This document shows, piece by piece, positions 1 through 5,706 of a DNA stretch of 7,425 bases (position 1 is the stretch's first letter; every line of letters starts with the position of its first letter). A program made the position numbers and the translations under genes. Source of the stretch: an uncultured Oscillospiraceae bacterium (GTDB lineage: Bacteria > Bacillota > Clostridia > Oscillospirales > Acutalibacteraceae); NCBI GenBank assembly GCA_900547445.1, contig URGJ01000034.1, positions 1 through 7,425 on the forward strand, in the 5' to 3' direction. The notes under the pieces were generated by a model, which did no database searches, was not told where the DNA came from, and saw only the letters and a program-made list of their open reading frames with translations.

Positions 1-41
1 TTCTTATTAACGGCGAAGTTTTCTAATTTTGTAACACATCA

Positions 42-77
42 TTGACAAACCAACATACCTGTCCGACACGGTATAAT
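42..77 (+). promoter_or_regulatory. Possible but badly spaced upstream promoter elements
   Basis: A perfect TTGACA (42-47) and a perfect TATAAT (72-77) are visible, but 24 bases separate them where about 17 is usual for a sigma-70/sigmaA promoter. A near palindrome, ACCTGTC-C-GACA-C-GGT, lies at 57-72 between them. The pair may be chance, a promoter that needs an activator to realign the elements, or remnants belonging to the upstream region. No gene in 1-195 can be supported. Confidence 0.2.
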
Positions 78-105
78 AGACTGTTTAAAGCTAAAAATAA
101 TAGCA

Positions 106-148
106 GATTTAACCTCGATTTAACAAACTTATGATTACAGACTTAACA
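106..148 (+). promoter_or_regulatory. Pho box: tandem TTAAC-type repeats for PhoP binding
   Basis: GATTTAAC occurs at 106-113 and again at 117-124, exactly 11 bp apart, and GACTTAAC follows at 140-147. The slot between (about 128-135) is degenerate. PhoP of Bacillus-type Firmicutes binds TTAACA-like hexamers separated by about 5 bp, that is one per helical turn, usually just upstream of the -10. Here the row ends about 10 bases before the TATAAT at 158-163 and replaces any good -35. I infer that phosphorylated PhoP, encoded at the far end of this operon, activates pstS and the downstream genes from here. Confidence 0.7.
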
Positions 149-157
149 ATCCCCCTG

Positions 158-163
158 TATAAT
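158..163 (+). promoter_or_regulatory. -10 element of the pstS operon promoter
   Basis: Perfect TATAAT. The hexamer 17 bases upstream (TTACAG, 135-140) is a poor -35, as expected for an activator-dependent Pho promoter. Transcription would start near 169-172, giving a short leader before the pstS Shine-Dalgarno site. Confidence 0.65.
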
Positions 164-195
164 GTGGGCATACAATAAAAAAGGAGTTAAAGAAA

Positions 196-1080
196 ATGAA
201 AAAAATACTTAGTTTGATTTTGGCGGCAGGTATGCTAACCGCGGCGCTTACAGGCTGCGGAGCGCAGACCTCAAGCGATGGCGAAAAAGGTAGCGTTAAC
301 GACAGCATTTCGGTACTTACCCGCGAGGAAGGCTCGGGTACAAGAGGCGCGTTTATAGAGCTTTTCGGAATTGAGCAGAAGGACGCGGACGGCAAAAAGG
401 TTGACCACACAATAACAAGCGCCGAAAGCACAAATTCCACCTCGGTTATGATGACCACGGTTCAGGGTAATAAGTCGGCTATCGGCTATGTTTCCTTAGG
501 TTCTCTTGACGAGACAAAGGTTAAAGCTCTTAAGGTTGACGGCAACGCCGCAACGGCAGAGAATGTAAAGAGCGGCGAATACAAGGTTTCCCGTCCTTTC
601 AATGTTGCGACTAAGGGCGACGCGACAGGCGTAGCCAGCGACTTCCTTAAGTTTATCTTAAGCGAACAGGGTCAGAAAGTTGTTGAAGACAACGGATATA
701 TAAGCGAAGGCAACAACGGGGCTTACACCGCTTCTAACCAGTCGGGCAAAATCACCGTAGGCGGATCTTCCTCCGTAACCCCCGTTATGGAAAAGCTTAA
801 AGAAGCTTATGTAAAGCTTAACCCCAATGTTACCGTTGATGTTCAGCAGTCCGACTCCACATCCGGTATGACCAATACTATAGACGGCGTTTACGACATC
901 GGAATGGCTTCCCGAGAGCTTAAGGACAGCGAAAAGGAAGCAGGACTTGTACCGACCGTTATCGCCTTAGACGGTATCGCGGTAATCGTAAACAAGGACA
1001 ACGCGGTTGAGAACATCACAAGCGAGCAGATTTTGAAAATCTACACAGGCGAAATTACCCTCTGGAGCGAGGTTAAATAA
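196..1080 (+). CDS. pstS: Phosphate-binding lipoprotein PstS, circularly permuted
   Basis: This is the extracellular phosphate receptor of the PstSCAB importer. It has a lysine-start signal peptide with a lipobox LTGC (residues 18-21), so Cys21 is the likely lipidated N-terminus. AAGGAG (181-186) lies 9 bases before the ATG, and an in-frame stop upstream (160-162) excludes a longer protein. The domain order is inverted relative to ordinary PstS. RxxGSGTR (Arg43, Ser47, Gly48, Thr49, matching E. coli Arg135/Ser139/Gly140/Thr141) comes first. Next are the IGYVSLG and SRPF segments and the usual C-terminal helix (SEQGQKVV, 156-163). Only after a short linker (about 170-184) does the normal N-terminal GSSSVTPVMEKL (190-201) appear, followed by GMASREL (236-242) and ALDGIAVIVNKDN (257-269), and the protein ends at TLWSEVK. 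All parts of one PstS are present once, so it is probably functional. Length is 294 aa, typical for the family. It is the first gene of the operon. Confidence 0.93.
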   Translation: MKKILSLILAAGMLTAALTGCGAQTSSDGEKGSVNDSISVLTREEGSGTRGAFIELFGIEQKDADGKKVDHTITSAESTNSTSVMMTTVQGNKSAIGYVSLGSLDETKVKALKVDGNAATAENVKSGEYKVSRPFNVATKGDATGVASDFLKFILSEQGQKVVEDNGYISEGNNGAYTASNQSGKITVGGSSSVTPVMEKLKEAYVKLNPNVTVDVQQSDSTSGMTNTIDGVYDIGMASRELKDSEKEAGLVPTVIALDGIAVIVNKDNAVENITSEQILKIYTGEITLWSEVK

Positions 1081-1081
1081 T

Positions 1082-1109
1082 AATTCGGAATTAGGAATGC
1101 GTAATTTTA
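1082..1109 (+). repeat. Four 7-bp units of AATTAGG type
   Basis: Directly after the pstS stop the sequence reads as four 7-base units: AATTCGG (1082-1088), AATTAGG (1089-1095), AATGCGT (1096-1102) and AATTTTA (1103-1109). The phase is exact and the units degenerate toward the 3' end. From memory, heptamer runs of this kind are scattered between genes in some gut Clostridia; this could not be checked here. It may be a small remnant of a dispersed intergenic element that also includes the adjoining stem-loop. Confidence 0.45.
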
Positions 1110-1133
1110 GGGGCGGTGTGAAAACATCGTCCC
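1110..1133 (+). promoter_or_regulatory. pstS-pstC intercistronic stem-loop with GAAA tetraloop
   Basis: Bases 1110-1119 (GGGGCGGTGT) pair with 1124-1133 (ACATCGTCCC) over 10 pairs, two of them G-U, around a GAAA (GNRA) tetraloop at 1120-1123. No T-run follows, so it is not a conventional terminator. As PstS is needed in excess over the membrane subunits, the likely role is 3'-end protection of processed pstS mRNA, or partial attenuation. The G-U pairs are compatible on the RNA + strand only, which favours an RNA function. Confidence 0.5.
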
Positions 1134-1160
1134 AACCAGCATATATAATAGGAGAAAATT

Positions 1161-2045
1161 ATGAATATAAAGCTCCAAAAAATAAAAGAAGTTTCAATGA
1201 AAACGGTTTTTATTATCTGTGCCTGCGTCTCAATTGTGGCGGTGCTGCTTATTTGCCTGTTCCTTTTTGCGAACGGGCTTCCCACCATAGGTAAAATCGG
1301 CGTGGGCGAATTTTTATTAGGTAGGGTATGGAAACCGCTTGAAGACAAATTCGGCATACTGCCTATGATTATCGGCAGTATTTATGTAACGGCGGGGGCA
1401 ATTATTATCGGCGTGCCGATTGGCGTGCTGTCCGCCGTGTTTTTGGCAAAATTCTGCCCCAAGCCCATTTATAAAGTACTTAAGCCCGCGGTGGATTTAC
1501 TGGCGGGCATACCCTCTATTGTATACGGCTTTTTCGGACTTGTGGTTATAGTCCCCATAATGCAAAGCCTGTTCGGAGGCGGAGGAAAGAGCGTGCTTAC
1601 CGCCTCTATTATGCTCGGTATTATGATACTGCCTACAATTATAAGCGTTTCGGAATCGGCTATAAGGGCGGTGCCCGAAAGCTATTACGAGGGGGCGCTG
1701 GCTTTAGGTGCCACCCATGAGCGGAGCATATACTGCACGGTGCTTCCCGCCGCCAAATCGGGCATTACCGCCGGCGTGATTTTAGGCATAGGCAGAGCCA
1801 TAGGCGAAGCGATGGCGGTTAATATGGTTGCGGGCAACCAGGCGCAGATACCTAACAGTATTTTCGCGGGAGTGCGCACCCTTACCTCCAACATAGTGCT
1901 TGAAATGGGCTATGCTACCGACCTGCACCGTGAGGCGCTTATCGCCACGGCGGTGGTGCTGTTCGTATTTATCCTTATAATAAATCTCCTCTTCTCCCTC
2001 GTTAAAAAGGATAAAAAGGACAAAAAGAGGAGGAAAGCCAAATGA
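1161..2045 (+). CDS. pstC: Phosphate ABC transporter permease PstC
   Basis: One of the two inner-membrane subunits of the phosphate importer. About six hydrophobic segments are visible (roughly residues 14-37, 69-97, 115-137, 145-163, 201-223 and 259-281). The cytoplasmic EAA coupling loop that contacts PstB is at about 176-201 (EGALALGAT...VLPAAKSGI). GRAIGE (211-216) matches the conserved Arg/Glu pair of the PstC channel region, and LLAGIPSIVYGFFG (113-126) is a family signature. AGGAG (1150-1154) lies 6 bases before the ATG; a second ATG at codon 13 lacks such a site. The tail is very lysine/arginine rich (from 282), consistent with a cytoplasmic C-terminus. The length, 294 aa, is typical. 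It is translationally coupled to pstA by a 4-bp ATGA overlap. Confidence 0.95.
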   Translation: MNIKLQKIKEVSMKTVFIICACVSIVAVLLICLFLFANGLPTIGKIGVGEFLLGRVWKPLEDKFGILPMIIGSIYVTAGAIIIGVPIGVLSAVFLAKFCPKPIYKVLKPAVDLLAGIPSIVYGFFGLVVIVPIMQSLFGGGGKSVLTASIMLGIMILPTIISVSESAIRAVPESYYEGALALGATHERSIYCTVLPAAKSGITAGVILGIGRAIGEAMAVNMVAGNQAQIPNSIFAGVRTLTSNIVLEMGYATDLHREALIATAVVLFVFILIINLLFSLVKKDKKDKKRRKAK

Positions 2046-2926
2046 ATGAGAACACCGCATATATAAATAAGATGACCTTAGGGCAAAAGCTTGCCGCCTA
2101 CAAACGCCGACCCGGCTCTTTTATAATGTTTTTGTTAACCTGGCTTGCGGCGATTATAACCGCGGCGGTGGTTGTAATTATAGTGGCGTATATACTTATT
2201 AAGGGTATACCAAATCTTAAGCCCTCCCTTTTCGCCCTTGAGTACAACAGCGAAAATGTCTCAATGCTCCCCGCAATTATAAACACGGTCACAATGACCT
2301 TATTATCCTTGGCGCTTGCCGTGCCGATAGGCGTTTTCTCGGCGATATACCTTGCCGAGTACGCAAAGCGGGGCAATCCGCTTGTAAAGGTGGTAAGGGT
2401 CACAACCGAGACCTTGGCGGGTATTCCCTCTATCGTTTACGGACTTTTCGGATACCTTATTTTTGTTATCGCCTGTCAATTCGGACTTTCAATGCTCTCG
2501 GGCGCGTTAACCCTTGCTATTATGATATTGCCGACCATGATGCGTACTACCGAGGAGGCGCTCCTGTCGGTACCCGATTCCTTTAGAGAGGGCAGCTTCG
2601 GCTTAGGCGCGGGCAGACTGCGCACCGTCTTTCGGGTGGTTTTGCCCTCGGCGGTACCGGGTATTTTATCGGGAATAATTTTGAGTATAGGCAGAATTGT
2701 CGGCGAGACCGCGGCGCTTATATACACCTCGGGCACTGTAGCAGGAATACCCCAAGACCTTATGCACAGCGGACGAACCCTTTCAATCCATATGTACGCC
2801 CTTTTAAGCGAGGGACTTTATATGGAGGAGGCTTACGCCACGGCGGTGGTACTGCTTGTTATGGTACTTGTAATCAATATGCTGTCGGGTGTTATCGCCA
2901 AAAGGCTGTCGGCGAAGAAAGGATAA
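2042..2926 (+). CDS. pstA: Phosphate ABC transporter permease PstA
   Basis: The second membrane subunit, pairing with PstC. The N-terminus is cytoplasmic and basic (residues 1-25), followed by about six hydrophobic segments (near 27-53, 77-104, 126-147, 150-166, 207-229 and 264-286). The EAA loop spans about 181-208 (FREGSFGLGAG...VLPSAVPGI). LAGIPSIVYGLFGY (125-138) and GRIVGE (217-222) are PstA/PstC signatures. GAGGAGG (2027-2033) inside the end of pstC, 8 bases before the ATG, sets the start, and the start overlaps the pstC stop (ATGA, 2042-2045), so re-initiation by terminating ribosomes is likely. Complete, with no sign of decay. Confidence 0.95.
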   Translation: MNENTAYINKMTLGQKLAAYKRRPGSFIMFLLTWLAAIITAAVVVIIVAYILIKGIPNLKPSLFALEYNSENVSMLPAIINTVTMTLLSLALAVPIGVFSAIYLAEYAKRGNPLVKVVRVTTETLAGIPSIVYGLFGYLIFVIACQFGLSMLSGALTLAIMILPTMMRTTEEALLSVPDSFREGSFGLGAGRLRTVFRVVLPSAVPGILSGIILSIGRIVGETAALIYTSGTVAGIPQDLMHSGRTLSIHMYALLSEGLYMEEAYATAVVLLVMVLVINMLSGVIAKRLSAKKG

Positions 2927-2930
2927 GAAA

Positions 2931-3680
2931 ATGGAAAAAATAGCTGTAAAAAATCTTGATTTGTGGTATAATGATTTTAAGGCGCTTAAAAATATTAATC
3001 TTTCCCTGCCCGCCAATAAAATCAGCGCGTTTATAGGACCCTCGGGTTGCGGAAAATCCACCCTTTTAAAGTCGCTTAACCGTATGAACGATTTGGTTGA
3101 GGGCTGTAAAATAACGGGCGAGGTGACCTTAGACGGCGAAAGCGTTTACGGCGGTATGGATGTAAACACCCTTCGCAAGCGGGTGGGAATGGTTTTTCAA
3201 AAGCCAAATCCGTTTCCTATGTCGATTTACGACAACATAGCCTTCGGCCCCCGCACCCACGGTATTCGTTCTAAACAAAAATTGGACGAAATAGTCGAGG
3301 AGTCCCTTAAAAAGGCGGCTATCTGGGAGGAAACCAAGGATATTCTTAAAAGAAGCGCCCTTGCGATGTCGGGCGGTCAACAGCAGAGACTTTGCATAGC
3401 AAGAGCCCTTGCGGTCAAGCCCGAAGTGCTTTTAATGGACGAACCGACCAGCGCGTTAGACCCGATCTCCACCTCTAAAATTGAGGATCTTGCCACCGAG
3501 CTTAAAAAGGATTACACCATAATTATGGTAACCCACAATATGCAGCAGGCGGTGCGTATATCCGATCACACGGCGTTCTTCCTTTTGGGAGAGGTCATAG
3601 AGTTCTCCGAGACCGAAAAGATGTTCTCAAACCCGCAGAATAAGCGCACAGAGGACTATATAACGGGGAGGTTCGGCTAA
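2931..3680 (+). CDS. pstB: Phosphate ABC transporter ATP-binding protein PstB
   Basis: The cytoplasmic ATPase that drives PstCA. The 249-aa protein has Walker A GPSGCGKST (36-44), Q-loop Gln90 (VFQKPNPFPMSIYDNIAFG, the PstB hallmark), the ABC signature as MSGGQQQR (146-153), Walker B VLLMDEPTSALD (166-177) with catalytic Glu171, and H-loop His202 (VTHNMQQA). The usual Leu of LSGGQ is Met here, a mild change. I take the ATG at 2931, 7 bases after AAAGGA (2918-2923) and 4 bases past the pstA stop. An earlier in-frame ATG at 2889 would overlap pstA by 38 bp, has no ribosome site, and adds a non-family basic leader. Confidence 0.95.
   Translation: MEKIAVKNLDLWYNDFKALKNINLSLPANKISAFIGPSGCGKSTLLKSLNRMNDLVEGCKITGEVTLDGESVYGGMDVNTLRKRVGMVFQKPNPFPMSIYDNIAFGPRTHGIRSKQKLDEIVEESLKKAAIWEETKDILKRSALAMSGGQQQRLCIARALAVKPEVLLMDEPTSALDPISTSKIEDLATELKKDYTIIMVTHNMQQAVRISDHTAFFLLGEVIEFSETEKMFSNPQNKRTEDYITGRFG
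2964..2972 (+). promoter_or_regulatory. Possible internal extended -10 promoter inside pstB
   Basis: TGGTATAAT is a perfect extended -10 (TGnTATAAT), at codons for the conserved LWY residues of PstB. The -35 region (CTGTAA, 2944-2949) is poor. If active it would start transcripts near 2980 and supply phoU, the HD gene and phoPR without a full pstB. Because the codons are constrained by the protein, chance is a serious alternative. Confidence 0.2.
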
Positions 3681-3681
3681 T

Positions 3682-4323
3682 ATGCGTAATAAATTTGACA
3701 GTCAGCTTGAAAAGCTTAATTTGGAGCTTATAACAATGGGCGCCCTTTGTGAGGACGCGATTTCCGCCTCGGTCAAGGCTATGCTTGAGGGGGACGAATC
3801 CCTTTATGAAAAGGTCTTTGCGGCAGACGCCGAGATTGACCAAAAGGAGCGGGACATTGAGACTATTTGTATGAAGCTGTTACTTCAGCAACAGCCCGTA
3901 GCAAGGGATTTAAGGGTTATTTCCTCCGCGCTTAAAATGATTTCGGATATGGAAAGAATAGGCGACCAGGCATCCGACATTGCGGAAATAACCAAATTCA
4001 TCAAAAACAGTAATGTTAAAAGCCGAGTGCATATAAGCGATATGGCAGAAGCGGCAATTAAAATGGTGACCGACAGCGTTGACTCCTTTGTTAAAAAGGA
4101 TTTGTCGTTGGCACGCGCTGTAATGAAATATGACGATAAGGTGGATAACCTTTTCGACTGCGTTAAAGACGAGCTTGTAAGGCTTATTTCAGAAGACCGC
4201 GCCAACGGCGAGTTTTGCATTGACCTTCTTATGATTGCGAAATACCTTGAGCGCATAGGCGACCACGCGGTTAATATCGCCGAGTGGGTGGAATATTCAA
4301 TAACGGGCTCACACGAAAAATAG
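3682..4323 (+). CDS. phoU: Phosphate signalling regulator PhoU
   Basis: A peripheral cytoplasmic protein that connects the Pst transporter to the PhoR kinase and restrains phosphate uptake and signalling when phosphate is ample. Its 213 aa form the usual two repeated three-helix bundles. The repeat shows in PVARDLRVISSALKMISDMERIGDQASDIAE (72-102) and LLMIAKYLERIGDHAVNIAEW (182-202), each carrying the ERIGD metal-binding motif. Further acidic motifs are DAEIDQKERDIE (49-60) and DDKVDNLFD (151-159). The start is one base after the pstB stop, with GGGGAGG (3665-3671) within the pstB end. Complete and typical. Confidence 0.95.
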   Translation: MRNKFDSQLEKLNLELITMGALCEDAISASVKAMLEGDESLYEKVFAADAEIDQKERDIETICMKLLLQQQPVARDLRVISSALKMISDMERIGDQASDIAEITKFIKNSNVKSRVHISDMAEAAIKMVTDSVDSFVKKDLSLARAVMKYDDKVDNLFDCVKDELVRLISEDRANGEFCIDLLMIAKYLERIGDHAVNIAEWVEYSITGSHEK

Positions 4324-4349
4324 GCGGCGCCTCCCGCGCCGCGGGAGGG
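4324..4349 (+). promoter_or_regulatory. Competing hairpins that bury the HD-gene ribosome site
   Basis: Two exclusive perfect hairpins share the same bases. Hairpin A pairs 4324-4330 (GCGGCGC) with 4336-4342 (GCGCCGC) around a CTCCC loop. Hairpin B pairs 4330-4337 (CCTCCCGC) with 4341-4348 (GCGGGAGG) around a GCC loop. B locks up the only Shine-Dalgarno site of the next gene (GGGAGGG, 4343-4349, 4 bases before the ATG); A leaves it free, though the A loop CTCCC is itself complementary to that site. A ribosome stopping at the phoU stop (4321-4323) would cover the 5' arms, so I infer coupling of HD translation to phoU translation. Only three T follow B, so it is not a good terminator. Confidence 0.6.
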
Positions 4350-4353
4350 ATTT

Positions 4354-5013
4354 ATGCTAACCTATGAAGAATTAAAAAGAAACGAATCGGTAAAGGCGTA
4401 TATCGAGGGGGCGGATAAATCGCTCGCGGCATTGGGCTTTACCGAGCACAGCTTTGCCCATGTCGGCAAGGTGGCGGACACCTGCCGCTATATTCTGTCG
4501 GTTATGGGGTACAGCGAGCACGAAATCGAGCTTGCGAAAATTGCCGCTTACCTGCACGATATCGGCAATCTTGTAAACCGCATCGAGCATTCCCAAAGCG
4601 GGGCGGTAATGGCGTTCAGAATTTTAGACAATCTTAATATGGACGCCGCCGATATAGCGACGGTGGTTTCGGCAATCGGCAACCACGATGAGGGTACGGG
4701 AGTGCCCGTGGACGCGGTTTCCGCCGCCCTTATTTTGGCGGATAAATCAGATGTCCGCCGCAGTCGGGTGCGCAACCGTGATAAATTGACCTTCGATATT
4801 CACGACAGGGTGAATTATTCGGTGCAAAGCTCGGAGCTTGAAATCAGCGAGGACAGGAAAATAATTACCCTGCGCCTTGTTATAGACACCACCTACGGCA
4901 GTATTATGGAATATTTCGAGATTTTTATGAACCGAATGCTCCTTTGCCGCAAGGCGGCGGAAAAACTGGGCCTTACCTTTAAGCTTGAAATCAACGGTCA
5001 GCCCCTTTTATAA
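4354..5013 (+). CDS. HD-domain metal-dependent phosphohydrolase, substrate unknown
   Basis: A 219-aa cytoplasmic protein with no signal peptide or membrane segment. It has a full HD-type metal ligand pattern: His36 (HVGKV), His68-Asp69 (LHDIGN), His79 (EHS), His111 (GNHDE) and Asp130 (LADKSDVRRSRVR). HD proteins hydrolyse phosphate esters of nucleotides, cyclic nucleotides or (p)ppGpp, and the extra histidines suggest a two-metal site. The C-terminal part (about 145-219) reads as alternating beta strands and a helix, and I do not recognise it as a known domain; it may bind substrate or sense a ligand. It is not a canonical HD-GYP cyclic-di-GMP phosphodiesterase, since the GYP motif is absent. 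The gene lies 30 bp after phoU and 12 bp before phoP, so it is almost certainly co-transcribed. A role in phosphate signalling or nucleotide phosphate salvage is inference from context. Confidence 0.85.
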   Translation: MLTYEELKRNESVKAYIEGADKSLAALGFTEHSFAHVGKVADTCRYILSVMGYSEHEIELAKIAAYLHDIGNLVNRIEHSQSGAVMAFRILDNLNMDAADIATVVSAIGNHDEGTGVPVDAVSAALILADKSDVRRSRVRNRDKLTFDIHDRVNYSVQSSELEISEDRKIITLRLVIDTTYGSIMEYFEIFMNRMLLCRKAAEKLGLTFKLEINGQPLL

Positions 5014-5025
5014 AGGAGAAAATCT

Positions 5026-5685
5026 ATGATATATCTTCTTGAAGACGACGAAAGCATATTAAAATTTGTGATTTACGCACTTAAGCAGACAGGGATGGAG
5101 GCGCAGGGCTTTTCTTTGCCCTCCGAATTTAAAAGGGTTGTTGAAGAAAGGAAGCCCGACCTGTGTCTCCTTGACATTATGCTGCCCGAGGAGGACGGCA
5201 TCTCGGTGCTTAAATGGGTGCGCTCCCGCGCCGAAACAGCCGAATTGCCTATAATTATGCTTACTGCAAAGGCGAGCGAATACGACAAGGTTGCGGGGCT
5301 TGACTCGGGCGCCGACGACTATATCGCAAAGCCGTTCGGTACTATGGAGCTTATTTCCCGCATAAAAGCACTGCTTCGGCGCACAAAAAACGCCGATAAG
5401 GTATATTCGGCGGGCAATGTTTGCGTAAACCCCTCGGCGCACACAGTAACCGCGGACGGTAAAGAGGTTACGCTTACCTTAAAGGAGTTCCAAATTCTAC
5501 ACCTTATGCTCAAAAACCGCGGTACGGTATTTTCGCGTGATAGGCTGTTAGAGGAAATTTGGGGATACGACTACGACGGCGAAAACCGCACGGTGGACGT
5601 TCACATTAAAACGCTCAGAACAAAATTAGGCGACAGCGGCGCGATTATTGAGACTGTGCGGGGTGTAGGTTACAAAATAAGCTAA
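5026..5685 (+). CDS. phoP: Phosphate response regulator PhoP/PhoB (OmpR family)
   Basis: DNA-binding response regulator that activates the Pho regulon when phosphorylated by PhoR. The receiver domain (1-117) has the acidic pair Asp7-Asp8, phospho-acceptor Asp50 (LLDIMLPEEDG), Thr80 and Lys102 (KPFG). The winged-helix domain (about 127-218) has the recognition helix RTVDVHIKTLRTKL (188-201) and ends in the typical VRGVGYKIS. AAAGGAG (5012-5018) overlaps the HD-gene stop, 7 bases before the ATG. Length is 219 aa, slightly short but complete. Its likely target is the TTAAC repeat row at 106-148, giving positive feedback on its own operon. The PhoP assignment within the OmpR family rests on the Pst/PhoU/PhoR neighbourhood. 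Confidence 0.92.
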   Translation: MIYLLEDDESILKFVIYALKQTGMEAQGFSLPSEFKRVVEERKPDLCLLDIMLPEEDGISVLKWVRSRAETAELPIIMLTAKASEYDKVAGLDSGADDYIAKPFGTMELISRIKALLRRTKNADKVYSAGNVCVNPSAHTVTADGKEVTLTLKEFQILHLMLKNRGTVFSRDRLLEEIWGYDYDGENRTVDVHIKTLRTKLGDSGAIIETVRGVGYKIS

Positions 5686-5706
5686 TCTAACGAGAGGCGA
5701 TATACT

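Noticed and set aside
1..45. Possible tail of an upstream gene (frame 1 open to a TGA at 43-45; frame 3 ends at a TAA at 24-26).
   Set aside because: Both fragments are too short to recognise, and no coding signal distinguishes them from chance open frames.
1144..1149. TATAAT just before pstC as a separate promoter.
   Set aside because: It abuts the pstC ribosome site, so any transcript would start inside or after it, and no -35 is visible 16-18 bases upstream.
196..2926. pstS, pstC and pstA each encode exactly 294 residues.
   Set aside because: The lengths are normal for each family and the PstS sequence is unrelated to the permeases, so this is coincidence.
2889..2930. Longer pstB start at 2889 adding 14 residues.
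   Set aside because: No ribosome site, 38-bp overlap with pstA, and a basic leader not seen in PstB; the ATG at 2931 has a well-placed site.
3373..3396. MSGGQ in place of LSGGQ in the PstB signature as a loss-of-function sign.
   Set aside because: Met is a conservative substitute at this position and all catalytic residues are intact.
3695..3722. TTGACA at the start of phoU (3695-3700) as an internal promoter.
   Set aside because: The best -10 at normal spacing (TAATTT, 3717-3722) matches only half of the consensus.
4330..4353. Hairpin after phoU as a Rho-independent terminator.
   Set aside because: Only TTT follows at 4351-4353 before the next ATG; a terminator needs a longer T-run.
4672..4700. 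HD-GYP cyclic-di-GMP phosphodiesterase assignment for the HD protein (NHDEGTGVP resembles HHExxDGxGYP).
   Set aside because: The second His of HHE and the GYP motif are missing and spacing differs; general HD hydrolase is the safer call.
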